Shown here: positions 49,764-59,021 of the stretch, one piece after another
Numbering within the stretch: position 1 is the first letter of the stretch
Layout: each line of letters starts with the position of its first letter
Assembly (NCBI GenBank): GCA_011523515.1
Contig: WTGO01000048.1
Location: 17,757-81,756 of the forward strand
Length of the DNA stretch: 64,000 nucleotides
Reading direction: 5' to 3'
Origin: Chloroflexota bacterium
GTDB lineage: Bacteria; Chloroflexota; Anaerolineae; Aggregatilineales; Phototrophicaceae
Translations under genes and position numbers: made by a program
Notes under the pieces: generated by a model
Database searches by the model: none
Seen by the model: only the letters and a program-made list of their open reading frames with translations
Told to the model about the DNA's origin: nothing

Positions 49764-51386
49764 CTAAAAGGCCGCGATCTGCCCATCGGCGCGCGGCTCG
49801 CTGCCGCCGTGCATGACGCCTTGGTCGGCATCCCAGCGGATGATCTGCCCGCGCCCGAAGTTGCCCCGTCCCAAGCCCGATTCCGGCTGGATGCGGTGGC
49901 CGCGCTCGGCGAGATCGGCCAGCGTCTTGAAGGGCGTACCTTCTTCAATCAGCAAGTTGCCGCCGGGGTCGCCATTCTTGATCATCCAGCGCGGGCGATT
50001 CAGCGCCTCCTGCGGATTGAGATCGTCATCCACCATCGCGCTGATGACCTGGAAGTGGCCCTGGGGCTGCATGAATCCGCCCATGACGCCGAAGCTGGCC
50101 CAGAGCTGGCCGTCTTTCAGCGCCAGGCCCGGGATGATGGTGTGGTAGGGCCGCTTTCCCGGCGCCAGGGCGTTGCGGTGGCCGGGCCTCAGCGAGAAGC
50201 CCGCGCCGCGATTCTGCAGCCAGATGCCCGTGCCCTTGGCGACAATGCCGACGCCGTAGCCCATGTACAAGCTCTTGATGAAGGAGCAGGCGTTGCCCGC
50301 GCCATCGACCACGCTGAGATAAATCGTGTCTTCGCCGCCTGGCAGCTCGCCCGGAGTTGGCGGCGGATCCATAGCGTAGGTGCTCGAAATATGTCCAGCG
50401 CGCTCGGCGGCGTAGTCCTTGCTGAGCAGTCGGTCAACCGGCACATCGGCGCGGCGCATGTCGGCGATGTATTCATGCGCGTCGGCCCAGGCCAGCCGCA
50501 TCGACTCGACCATCAGGTGCAGGCGCTGCGGCGAATCCCAAGCCAGCGCGCCCAGCTCGAATTGCTCGGCGATATTCAGCGCGATCAAAGCCGTCAATCC
50601 CTGGCCATTGGGCGGGCATTCGTAGATCGTCAGGCCGCGGTAATCGGTCTGTATCGGATCGTCCCAGGTTGATTGGTGCGATTTCAAATCGTCGAGCGTC
50701 ATGACGCTGCCTTGTTCCTGCAGCGACTTAATAATGGCTTCAGCGATCGGTCCCGTGTAGAAAGCCTCCGACCCGCCCTCGGCGATGGCGCGCAGGGAAG
50801 CCGCCAGGCCGGGCAAACGCATGACTTGGCCGGCTTTCGGAGGCGCGCCGCCGGGCAGGTACTCTTCGCTGTTGGCGGCGCTGCGCAAGAAGGCGCCGGC
50901 CTGCTGCCAGCGGTAGCCCGCCACCGGCGAGGTCGGGTAACCCTCGCTGGCGTAGTGGATGGCGTCCGGCAAGACCTCAGCCAGGGTCATCGTGCCGTGC
51001 CGCTCCAGCAAGTCATGCCAGCCGCGCGCGGCCCCGGGCACGGTCACGCTGTGCGCGTGGCGGGGGTTCATCTTGCGCCAGCCCAAGTCCCTGACCGTCT
51101 CAAGCCTCAGCGCCGCCGGCGCCCGTCCGCTGCCATTGAGCGCGCTGACTTGCCCGGACGCGGCGTCGTAGTAGAGCGCGAAGCAGTCGCCGCCGATGCC
51201 GCAAGACGCCGGGTCCGTGACATTCATCATGGCCGAGGTGGCCACGGCGGCGTCGGCCGCGTTGCCGCCCTGCCGCAAGATGTCCAGGCCGGTTTGCGCG
51301 GCCAGCGGGTTGCTGGCGCCGACCATGCCGCGCCGCGCGCTGATCATGGAGCGGCGGGACTTGAAATCGAAGGACATGGTTTTCAT
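49764..51386 (-). CDS. ggt: Gamma-glutamyltransferase family protein
   Basis: A 540-aa Ntn-hydrolase-type GGT. MISARRGMVGASNPLAAQTG and ILRQGGNAADAAVATSAMMN are at the N-terminus, and LNGSGRAPAA contains the Arg that binds the glutamyl carboxylate. The catalytic Thr sits in EDTIYLSVVDGAGNACS, in the position of TTHYSVVD in E. coli GGT. The mature small subunit would begin there. There is no signal peptide. ATG 51386 is used since the 17-residue upstream extension is unlike the family. It lies 53 bp after the M20 peptidase gene in the same direction, so both probably break down peptides. Confidence 0.9.
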   Translation of the reverse strand: MKTMSFDFKSRRSMISARRGMVGASNPLAAQTGLDILRQGGNAADAAVATSAMMNVTDPASCGIGGDCFALYYDAASGQVSALNGSGRAPAALRLETVRDLGWRKMNPRHAHSVTVPGAARGWHDLLERHGTMTLAEVLPDAIHYASEGYPTSPVAGYRWQQAGAFLRSAANSEEYLPGGAPPKAGQVMRLPGLAASLRAIAEGGSEAFYTGPIAEAIIKSLQEQGSVMTLDDLKSHQSTWDDPIQTDYRGLTIYECPPNGQGLTALIALNIAEQFELGALAWDSPQRLHLMVESMRLAWADAHEYIADMRRADVPVDRLLSKDYAAERAGHISSTYAMDPPPTPGELPGGEDTIYLSVVDGAGNACSFIKSLYMGYGVGIVAKGTGIWLQNRGAGFSLRPGHRNALAPGKRPYHTIIPGLALKDGQLWASFGVMGGFMQPQGHFQVISAMVDDDLNPQEALNRPRWMIKNGDPGGNLLIEEGTPFKTLADLAERGHRIQPESGLGRGNFGRGQIIRWDADQGVMHGGSEPRADGQIAAF

Positions 51387-51439
51387 CGGGTATAGCTCTC
51401 CGTCTGTAGCTGGCGCTGATTGTCCACTCGCTTGCAATA

Positions 51440-52828
51440 CTACAATTCTTGATTGCCCAATTCAAACAGCAGGCGGATCGCTACCTCGGTCGCAACCTGG
51501 ATATCGTCAACGCCGATGTACTCATTCGGCGCGTGAGAATTGCCGCCGGAGCCGTAACCGAACAGGGTCACGGGCAAGCTCAGTTCCTTGGCCAGCAAGC
51601 CGCCGATGGCCAGCGAGCCGCCGTGCCGCATCAGCAGCGCCTGCGCCCCCAGCGCGGCTTGCAACGCCCGCTGAATCGCCTGGATCTCGCGGCTGTCGTC
51701 CGGCATGAGAAATGGATGCGCAATGCTGAGGAGCTCGGTTTCGGCGGCGATGCCCGGCTCGGCAAAGGCCATGACATGCGCGACGAAGCGCGACCACATG
51801 ACTTGCGCGTCCTGTCCCGCGACCGTTCGGATCGTCAATTTGAAGCTGGCTTCTGCCGGGATGATGGCTCGCGCGCCGCCGCCCTGGTAGCCGCCGCGGA
51901 TGCTGCTGACATCAAGGGTGGGCTGCGCTGTGGTGCGCTCGGCGAAGACGCCCAGGTAGTCGCCGAAGAAGGCGTCAACGCCGGCCGCGCGCTGAATCTC
52001 CGGACCGATAGTCTTCCAGAGCTGATTCATGTGGCGCGTCTGACGGTCGGTCATGGGAATCGCGTCGTTGTAGAAACCGGGAATAAGCACGCGGCCGCTC
52101 TCATCGTGCAGCGAGGCGATGATGCGCGCCAGGTGATGCGCCGGATTCGATACCGCGCCGCCGTAGCGCCCGGAATGCAGATCATGCCTCGGACCCTGAA
52201 TCCGCACCTCGCCCGTGACGCTGCCGCGCACGGCGTAACCGATAATCGGCTGCTCGGGCGAAAAGGGGCCATCGGAGATGATCAACGCGTCCGCCGCCAG
52301 CAGTTCTCGATTCGCGGCGATGCCGGGGCCGGCGTGCTTCGAGCCGAGTTCCTCTTCGCCTTCGAAAAAGAGCTTGATGTTTACCGGCAACTGGCCGCAA
52401 GCCTTCAGAATTGAGTCGATCGCCACGAGGTTGAGCCAGATGCCGCATTTGTCATCGACCGCTCCGCGCGCCACCAGCCGGCCATTGATCGCTGTCGGCT
52501 CAAAGGGCGGCGAATGCCACAGCGATTCGTCGCCGACCGGCTGGACGTCATAGTGCGCGTAAAAGAGCATGGTCGGCTTGTCGGCGCCGGCATGCAGCCA
52601 GTCAGCGTACAGGATCGGATTGCCGTCCGTTGGCAGTCGTTGCACATTATCCAGCCCGATTCGGCGCATCTGCGCCAGGATCCAGTCGGCGCAGGCCAGA
52701 AGCTGCGGCTGGAATGCCCTGTCCTGGCTGATCGAAGGGAAACGCAGCAGGGTCTTGAATCCGTCCAGCGCGTTTTTGCGCGTCCGTCTGCTTTCTTCCA
52801 GCGCTGCCTGGATGTGGTTGGTCCGCAT
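51440..52828 (-). CDS. M20-family dipeptidase/metallopeptidase
   Basis: A 462-aa zinc peptidase. The metal motifs appear in order: FYAHYDVQPVG near residue 90, GAVDDKCGIWLN near 122, FFEGEEELGSKHAG near 150-163 and the late MRHGGSLAIGG. The dimerisation insert (RHDLHSGRYGGAVSNP) is typical of M20 carnosinase-like dipeptidases. The chosen ATG 52828 starts at the family's N-terminus (MRTNHIQAAL); longer forms to 52912 add 28 residues. It heads the two-gene M20-GGT unit. Confidence 0.9.
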   Translation of the reverse strand: MRTNHIQAALEESRRTRKNALDGFKTLLRFPSISQDRAFQPQLLACADWILAQMRRIGLDNVQRLPTDGNPILYADWLHAGADKPTMLFYAHYDVQPVGDESLWHSPPFEPTAINGRLVARGAVDDKCGIWLNLVAIDSILKACGQLPVNIKLFFEGEEELGSKHAGPGIAANRELLAADALIISDGPFSPEQPIIGYAVRGSVTGEVRIQGPRHDLHSGRYGGAVSNPAHHLARIIASLHDESGRVLIPGFYNDAIPMTDRQTRHMNQLWKTIGPEIQRAAGVDAFFGDYLGVFAERTTAQPTLDVSSIRGGYQGGGARAIIPAEASFKLTIRTVAGQDAQVMWSRFVAHVMAFAEPGIAAETELLSIAHPFLMPDDSREIQAIQRALQAALGAQALLMRHGGSLAIGGLLAKELSLPVTLFGYGSGGNSHAPNEYIGVDDIQVATEVAIRLLFELGNQEL

Positions 52829-53086
52829 TTCGCGCCCGGTCTCGGTAAGTCGGTTCCATACGTAGCATAGCCTTTGCCGGGTCGACACGCGAGTCATTGA
52901 CAATCCGTCCACAGTTGTTAGACTCTCTGGCGTGTCGAATGGGCGGGACTGGCCTCAATAAACTTGGCAAAAGAGGGTATTTTTAGTCGGCGCGCCGATT
53001 TCGTCTTTGCTTGCCGGAATTGAGGGCGAAACGACCGCTTCTCAATTGATCTGATTTACTACAGCAAAAGTAAAGAAAGGAATGCA

Positions 53087-54859
53087 ATGCAAACGCTTTA
53101 CGATACCCGAAATGAAAATCTGGAAGACGCCCTGCTGGAGTCGTTGTCGCCCGCCGAACCCTGGTCGATGATCGAGCGCTTCACCAGCCTGGTCCGCGAA
53201 TCTTCGTCCGAAGACGAACGGACCGCCTTCAACTATATCGCCGAGCGTCTCAGCGCCCTGGGTGTTCCCCATACCATGCATATGCCGGAGCTCTTCCTGA
53301 GCGTGCCGGTGCGGGCGTCATTGGTCGTCGGCGGCAAGTCCTATCGCGCCAAGACGCCGGCCTTTTCCATCAGCACACCCGCCGAAGGCATAAGCGGCGA
53401 ATGCGTGCGCATTGAAGGTTTCGCCGCTGGGCGCAGCGCTGATTTCTTCGATTTCACGCCCCTGAGCGATGTCGACTGCACCGGCAAGATCGTGGTCGTT
53501 GACGGCTTTGGCGGTCCGCCGCCGGTCTGGTACTTCCAGAATCAAGGCGCCAAGGGCTGCATCTTCATCAACCCCGGTGTGGATATCCACTGGGGCATCT
53601 GCACCACCATTTGGGGCGCGCCCGACCTGGACACCTACCAGCGCCAGCCGACCATTCCGGTGGTCTCGATCAACCGTCCCGACGGCAACGAACTGTTGGC
53701 GCAGATGGAAAATGGGACTGTGCAAGCCACCTTGCACTCGCTGCTGAAAGAGGGCTGGTTTGAGTGTCCCTGCCTGGTGGCCGAGATCAAAGGTAATGTC
53801 GAGCCGGAGCGCTTTGTGCTGGCGCATGGCCACGTCGATTCTTGGGATGTGGGCATCGGCGATAACGCGGTCGGCGACGCCACGCTGCTGGAGCTGGCGC
53901 GCATCTTCCACAATAATCGCGATCAGCTGTCGCGCAGTCTGCGCGTGGCCTGGTGGTCGGGACATTCGACCGGCCGCTACGGCGCATCGACCTGGTACGC
54001 TGATGCCTTCGGCCTCGACCTGGCGCGGAATTGTATCGCGCAGATGAATATCGATTCCCCGGGCTGCCGCCAAGCCACTGAATATCGCGGCGTCACCGTC
54101 ATGTCCGAGGCCTACGACTTCGCCGCGCGCTCCGTCAACGACTCGACCGGCGCTGGTTTCACGGGCGAGCGGCCTCATCAAGCCGGCGACTATTCCTTCA
54201 ACAATATCGGCATTTCCAGCTTGTTCATGCTGCTCTCGTCCATGCCCTTGGAGCGGATTGCAGAGCTTGGCTATTACAGCGTGGGCGGCTGCGGCGCCAA
54301 TATCGCCTGGCACACCGAAAATGATACGCTCGAAATCGCCGACAAAGACAACTTGATGCGGGACTTGCGCGTCTACGCCACATCGCTGCAGCGCCTGCTG
54401 AACAATCCGCTGCATCCTTACGACTTCCGCAAGCTGACCGCCGAGTTCAAAGACACGCTGGATACCTACTCGGCTGCGGCTGGAAGCGACGCTGACTTCA
54501 CACCGGCCTACGACGCGCTGGCGGAGTTGGACGCGGCGCTGACGGATCTCTACGACGCGGCGGCCGGCCTGGCGGATGGCGCCGTGGGGGATGCCGGTGT
54601 GCGCGCCTACAACGACGCGCTGCTGGCGCTGGCGCGCGAGCTGGTGCTGATCAACTTCACTCGCCAGGGTCGCTTCCGCAACGAGCCCGCCATGCGCGTG
54701 CCGCCGCTGCCCGATCTGGCGCCGGCGCTGGACCTGGCCGATGCCGACCATCACATGCGCCGGGTGACGCGGACGCACCTGCTGCGCGGCGTCAACCGCG
54801 TGGCCTGGGCCTTCGAGACCTCGGCGGATAACGTCCGCGCCGCGCTGGAAAAGATTTGA
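53087..54859 (+). CDS. M28-family peptidase homologue with PA domain, altered active site
   Basis: A 590-aa protein. The first ~230 residues include a protease-associated region (YFQNQGAKGCIFINPGVDIH). The M28 core follows: AHGHVDSWDVGIGDNAVGDA with the first His and bridging Asp, then WWSGHSTGRYGASTWYAD, MNIDSPG and WHTENDTLE. In active M28 enzymes the second block carries Glu-Glu (AEEeGllGS); here these are His-Ser, so the general base and one zinc ligand appear replaced. It may be a binding protein or a differently acting enzyme. It has no signal peptide. GGAAAG or AAAGAAAGG precedes the ATG. It is divergent from the M20-GGT unit. Confidence 0.82.
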   Translation: MQTLYDTRNENLEDALLESLSPAEPWSMIERFTSLVRESSSEDERTAFNYIAERLSALGVPHTMHMPELFLSVPVRASLVVGGKSYRAKTPAFSISTPAEGISGECVRIEGFAAGRSADFFDFTPLSDVDCTGKIVVVDGFGGPPPVWYFQNQGAKGCIFINPGVDIHWGICTTIWGAPDLDTYQRQPTIPVVSINRPDGNELLAQMENGTVQATLHSLLKEGWFECPCLVAEIKGNVEPERFVLAHGHVDSWDVGIGDNAVGDATLLELARIFHNNRDQLSRSLRVAWWSGHSTGRYGASTWYADAFGLDLARNCIAQMNIDSPGCRQATEYRGVTVMSEAYDFAARSVNDSTGAGFTGERPHQAGDYSFNNIGISSLFMLLSSMPLERIAELGYYSVGGCGANIAWHTENDTLEIADKDNLMRDLRVYATSLQRLLNNPLHPYDFRKLTAEFKDTLDTYSAAAGSDADFTPAYDALAELDAALTDLYDAAAGLADGAVGDAGVRAYNDALLALARELVLINFTRQGRFRNEPAMRVPPLPDLAPALDLADADHHMRRVTRTHLLRGVNRVAWAFETSADNVRAALEKI

Positions 54860-54864
54860 TTAGG

Positions 54865-54976
54865 TCTTACCCCCTCGGCCCCCATAGCAATGGGGGAAGG
54901 CTTCGGCGAGATTCAGAGTCGGCGCAGCGTTCGTTCCCCTCCCTGACTCGTCGGGGAGGGACCGGGGGTGGGTAGA
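54865..54976. repeat. Small repeat-like element with C-rich/G-rich ends
   Basis: The segment begins TCTTACCCCCTCGGCCCC, ends GGGACCGGGGGTGGGTAGA and has CCCCCATAG-CAATGGGGG and CCCCTCCC...GGGGAGGG hairpins inside. This end-to-end complementarity resembles non-coding repeats of many bacterial genomes. Only one copy was found here. Confidence 0.5.
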
Positions 54977-55027
54977 TTAGAATGGCAGGGGTGACCTAGC
55001 AGGTCGCCCGCCGAAGTACGCGAGACG

Positions 55028-55053
55028 TGTAGGGACGAGCCTTGGCTCGCCCA
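55028..55053 (-). repeat. Dispersed GGGCGA palindromic repeat, copy 5
   Basis: TGTAGGGACGAGCC-TT-GGCTCGCCCA: the 8-bp stem and TGTAGG end match the family, oriented opposite to copies 1-3. It lies 18 bases before the racemase start and may overlap its leader. Confidence 0.72.
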
Positions 55054-55070
55054 TAGAATGGAGACCAAAA

Positions 55071-55838
55071 ATGAAACTCATCTACCTCGTATCCGGCCCC
55101 ATGGGCCGCACGCCCGAAGGTCAGGCCGAACTCGGACGGCGCCGCGAATATCTGCAGCGCTTCGCCGGCCCCGATACCCAAGTCGATATCACCGATATCC
55201 CGGCCGGCCCCGGCTCCATCGAGAGCATGTACGAAGAATACCTGTCCATCCCCGAGACGGTCAAAAAGGCGCACGAACTACAAGCCGACGGCTGGGACGG
55301 CATCTTGCTGGGCTGCTACGGCGATCCCGGTTTGGGCGCCCTGCGCGAGATGGTCGATATTCCCGTGGTCGGCGCCGGGCAAGCGACCGCGCTGATGGCC
55401 TCGGCGGTGGGACGGCGCTACTCAGTCATCACCGTCACGGACAGCGTCATCGGGCCCCTGGAAGAAACCATGCGCAATAGCGGCGGCGGCGACAAGCTGG
55501 CCAGCGTCCGCGCCGTCAACATCCCGGTGCTGGAATTGCACCGCGACCGCGAGCAGGCCATCGAAGTCACGATTGAAGAAGGGCGCAAAGCCATCGCCGA
55601 AGACCGCGCCGATACGCTGATCGTGGGCTGCATGAGTATGGGATTCCTGGAGATTCCGGAAGCTTGCCAGGCCGAGCTGGGCGTGCCCTTCCTGAACCCG
55701 GCGCGGGTGCAGCTCAAATTCCTGGAAGCGATGCTCGGTGCCGGGCTCAGCCATTCCAAGCGCGCCTATATGACGCCGCCCAAGATCGCTTCGGGGCAGG
55801 CTTCCTCGCCGGCTGATTTGTATCACCGCCGGAATTAG
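55071..55838 (+). CDS. Aspartate/glutamate/hydantoin racemase family protein
   Basis: A 255-aa protein with the two-Cys active site of the Asp/Glu racemase superfamily: ILLGCYGDPGLGALRE near residue 83 and LIVGCMSMGFLEIP near 187. GAGQATALMASAVGRRYSVI and the TVTDSVIGPLEE loops fit the hydantoin racemase branch. The family interconverts D- and L-forms of amino acids or hydantoins by two-base proton transfer. It sits after the M28 homologue and before an unrelated membrane protein; peptide or amino acid use seems a common theme in this neighbourhood. Confidence 0.88.
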   Translation: MKLIYLVSGPMGRTPEGQAELGRRREYLQRFAGPDTQVDITDIPAGPGSIESMYEEYLSIPETVKKAHELQADGWDGILLGCYGDPGLGALREMVDIPVVGAGQATALMASAVGRRYSVITVTDSVIGPLEETMRNSGGGDKLASVRAVNIPVLELHRDREQAIEVTIEEGRKAIAEDRADTLIVGCMSMGFLEIPEACQAELGVPFLNPARVQLKFLEAMLGAGLSHSKRAYMTPPKIASGQASSPADLYHRRN

Positions 55839-55870
55839 TACGAACGCTGATAGAACCGGGCGGGCCTTTC

Positions 55871-57532
55871 ATGTCGCTTGAGAGCCTAACCCGCATCTTG
55901 ATTCTGATACCGATTGGCCTGATTTGCGTCTATGCATTTCAGCGACTGCTGCCGCGCTTGGCGCCCGCCGCAAAACGCTTGGCGATTGGCCTGTTACTTG
56001 CCCAATTGACCGTTATTTGTCTGGCGCTGACTATACAGCCTGATACATCGTTTGAAGTCTATCTGTGGGAATTGCGCCAAGAGTGGAATATCCCGTCAAC
56101 GCTTGCCTTCACACAGTTGGCTGTCGTCGGAGCGGTTGCGATTCTGGCCGGCTGGCCCCGCGGTAAACAGCATATTCCGCAACGAATCTACCTGATTGCG
56201 CTGGGACTGTTGTTTCTGTTTTTGGCTTGGGACGAGTATGTCAAGATTCACGAGAAGATTCCTCAATGGGACAGGTATTACGCGCTTCTAGGTGTTGTAG
56301 TGGCGCTGGCTGCCATTCTTATCGCCCGCAGATCTGCGCGCCCCTTGCGATTTTGGTTCTGGCCATTTCTGGTTGGCCTGGCTTTGAGCGCGACAGGCGC
56401 CATTGTCTTCGAGAGGTTGACGCATGTCTGCGAGGTAATGGCGTATATACCTTTCGCAGTTTGCAGGAACATTTATGTATGGGAGGAAACCTTTGAGTTT
56501 TGCGGCATTTGGATAGTTTTGGTTGCAACTCTGGGGCTGTTCTGCGAACTCCGCCAACCTCTGTCGAAGGCTTCACGCATCGTCCTGTATTGCCTGCCTC
56601 CATTATTGCTCATCGGGCTGACATGCTATAGCTTTTTCCCTCGTCTTGAATTGCGCGCGTTTGCATTGCCGACTTTAGTTGAATTTCAATCAGATATACG
56701 CCTGATTGGTTTTCGACTTGAAGAACAGCTGAAGCCGGGCGACTCTGCCTTGGCCGTACAGCTATTTACGACGGCAAAGCAAATGGATTACTTTTGGCTG
56801 GGCTACTCTCTGCACCTGGTTGATCAGCAGCATGCCGGGAGCGTCGCTCATGTCAATGAAAAGGCGGATCGCAGGCACAGCTATTGGGGTATGGGTCCTC
56901 GCTTTGAGGTCGTTTATCGCCACGATTACGCCATTCCGCTTTCACCGCGTATTCAACCCAACCGCGCTATGTGGATTGTGCTCTCGCTCTGGCGCAACCA
57001 GGCGGATAAATTCGTGCCCCAGCCAATCAGCGCCAGCCAACTTTACAAGCTGTCCGATACGCAGCTTGTTTTGGGCGAAATTGTCTTGGAAACGGAGCCG
57101 GCAAGGGCGCCGGGCGCAGCCCCGCTTGCTCAGTTTGATGTTGGATTGAGCTTGCAGGATGTTGAGTTTCCTGCGCAAGCGCGGGCTGGCGATGATTTTC
57201 TTGTGACTATGGCTTGGCGCGCGGATTCCGCCGGGACGGATGACTGGATACAGTTTCTTCACTTGGGACACGAAGAGACCGGCGAATGGTTTGTCTATGA
57301 CCAGGAGCCGCTGGGCGAACGCTTGCCCACGCGCCTGTGGTACACTGGCTTGGCCGAGAGCGAAATATGGCGAGTGCCCTTGCCGTCAGACTTGCCGGCC
57401 GGGCGCTATGCTGTGTTCACCGGGCTGTACCGAGACAGCGACAAGGAACGGCTGGTTGCGCGGGATGCGTATGGCGAGCCAATCCTGGACGCGCGCGTTC
57501 CGCTGGGCAACATCGTGATCGAGGCGACGTGA
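55871..57532 (+). CDS. Unknown membrane protein with C-terminal soluble domain
   Basis: A 553-aa protein. About seven hydrophobic segments occupy residues 1-260, with conserved-looking polar groups inside (AWDEYVKIHEKIPQWDRYY, CRNIYVWEETFEFCGIW). From ~270 on the protein is soluble and beta-rich. The last 100 residues (RLPTRLWYTGLAESEIWRVP, DLPAGRYAVFTGLYRDSDKE) resemble extracytoplasmic tails found at the end of membrane glycosyltransferase-like proteins. No catalytic motif recognised, so function is unknown. The base composition is less G+C-rich than the neighbours. Confidence 0.75.
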   Translation: MSLESLTRILILIPIGLICVYAFQRLLPRLAPAAKRLAIGLLLAQLTVICLALTIQPDTSFEVYLWELRQEWNIPSTLAFTQLAVVGAVAILAGWPRGKQHIPQRIYLIALGLLFLFLAWDEYVKIHEKIPQWDRYYALLGVVVALAAILIARRSARPLRFWFWPFLVGLALSATGAIVFERLTHVCEVMAYIPFAVCRNIYVWEETFEFCGIWIVLVATLGLFCELRQPLSKASRIVLYCLPPLLLIGLTCYSFFPRLELRAFALPTLVEFQSDIRLIGFRLEEQLKPGDSALAVQLFTTAKQMDYFWLGYSLHLVDQQHAGSVAHVNEKADRRHSYWGMGPRFEVVYRHDYAIPLSPRIQPNRAMWIVLSLWRNQADKFVPQPISASQLYKLSDTQLVLGEIVLETEPARAPGAAPLAQFDVGLSLQDVEFPAQARAGDDFLVTMAWRADSAGTDDWIQFLHLGHEETGEWFVYDQEPLGERLPTRLWYTGLAESEIWRVPLPSDLPAGRYAVFTGLYRDSDKERLVARDAYGEPILDARVPLGNIVIEAT

Positions 57533-57630
57533 CGCTGCGTAGCATGCTCGCGCGGCCAATGTGGTCCGCCGAGCCATGCGTCGCTGAAAGAATACATCGT
57601 ATAGACTGAGCACTTTAGAGGGAGGAAAAC

Positions 57631-58848
57631 ATGGAATACGTATTAACCGGCGCGACCCTGATTGATGGCAACGGCGGCGAGCCAATCGTAAATGCCGCCG
57701 TGCACGTCCAAGGCGAGCGCATCGCCTGGGTGGGCAGCATGGCGGATCTGCCGCCTCCCACGATACCCGCATCGCAATGGGGGGATATGGAGCAAATTGA
57801 TTTGAGCGGAAAATGGCTGCTGCCCGGCTTGATCGACGCTCATATCCACATCTGCTACAACGGCAGCGAGAGCGTCTTCGCCCTGCTGGAAAAACACCGC
57901 GACGAACTGGTGCTGGAGGCGGTCGACATCTGCAAGCGCACACTCTCCCACGGCGTGACCACGATCCGCGATGTCGGCGGCGAGCAATTCATCGAGATGT
58001 CGCTGCGGGACGCCATCAATCGCGGCTTCATTGAAGGCCCGCGTATGAAGCTGTCCGGCCGTGTCATTTCCATGACCGGCGGCCACGCCCACTTCATCGC
58101 CCGTGAAGCCGACGGGTCCGATGAGATGCGCAAGGCGGCGCGCGAGCAAATCAAAGCCGGCGCCGACCTGGTGAAGCTGATGGCAACCGGCGGCACGGCC
58201 ACACCCGGTCAGGACATCCACGCCAGCCAACTCACGGTCGAGGAGATCTCCGCAGTCACCGAGGTGGCGCACATGATGGGGCGCAAGGTGGCGGCGCATT
58301 GCCACGGCACCGGCGGCATCCGCAATTGCATGTTGGGCGGCGTCGACACCATCGAACATGGTACCTATCTCGATGACGAGACGGCCGACATGATGGTGGC
58401 GAACGGCGCAACGCTGGTGCTGACGCTGGGCGCCGGCAATCCCGACTTGGAGAGCTATCCCCTGTCGCCGGTGCAGCAGGCCGATGCCGAGCGGCGCAAA
58501 CCCATGATCGAGCAGGGCGTCAAGCAGATTCGGGGGACCATCGCCCTGGCGCGCAGCAAGGGCATCTTCCTGGGCATCGGCACCGACGCCGGCGGCAATC
58601 CGCTGGCGCCGCACAACTTTAGTATGGCCCGCGAACTCGAGTTGCTGGTGGATAACGACCTGACCGCCATGGAAGCCATCAGCATCGGCACGCGCAATAA
58701 CGCCGTTGTACTGGACATGGACGCCGACATTGGCACGGTGGAAGCGGGCAAATACGCCGACTTGCTCGTGCTCAACGCCGACCCGCTGGCCGATATCCGC
58801 AATCTGCGCCAGATCGCGGCGGTCTACAAGGGCGGGGAGAAAGTGTAG
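57631..58848 (+). CDS. Amidohydrolase, imidazolonepropionase-like
   Basis: A 405-aa metal-dependent hydrolase. LLPGLIDAHIHICYNG near residue 68 has the HxH pair. VKLMATGGTATPGQD near 185 holds the bridging Lys, AAHCHGTGG near 225 and DTIEHGTYL near 243 give further His ligands, and GIGTDAGGN near 316 the Asp. The C-terminal region (AGKYADLLVLNADPLADIRN) is the small beta domain. Members cleave cyclic amides and dipeptides such as Xaa-Arg and Xaa-Pro. GAGGGAGG precedes the ATG. It lies upstream of a peptide ABC operon. Confidence 0.92.
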   Translation: MEYVLTGATLIDGNGGEPIVNAAVHVQGERIAWVGSMADLPPPTIPASQWGDMEQIDLSGKWLLPGLIDAHIHICYNGSESVFALLEKHRDELVLEAVDICKRTLSHGVTTIRDVGGEQFIEMSLRDAINRGFIEGPRMKLSGRVISMTGGHAHFIAREADGSDEMRKAAREQIKAGADLVKLMATGGTATPGQDIHASQLTVEEISAVTEVAHMMGRKVAAHCHGTGGIRNCMLGGVDTIEHGTYLDDETADMMVANGATLVLTLGAGNPDLESYPLSPVQQADAERRKPMIEQGVKQIRGTIALARSKGIFLGIGTDAGGNPLAPHNFSMARELELLVDNDLTAMEAISIGTRNNAVVLDMDADIGTVEAGKYADLLVLNADPLADIRNLRQIAAVYKGGEKV

Positions 58849-59021
58849 GCGCGCGCCTTGCATCCCGTGCTAATTTGCCTGCCGCTTGACTTTCGGCTAA
58901 AATGCGGCATCCGCAAGCTGAATAAAAACAAAGGATTGGAAGGTGAAGCGATAAACACAATTACGCTGTTGACGAGTGTACAATTACTCAAGGTGTCTAA
59001 TGACAGAAGGAGAATACTGCA

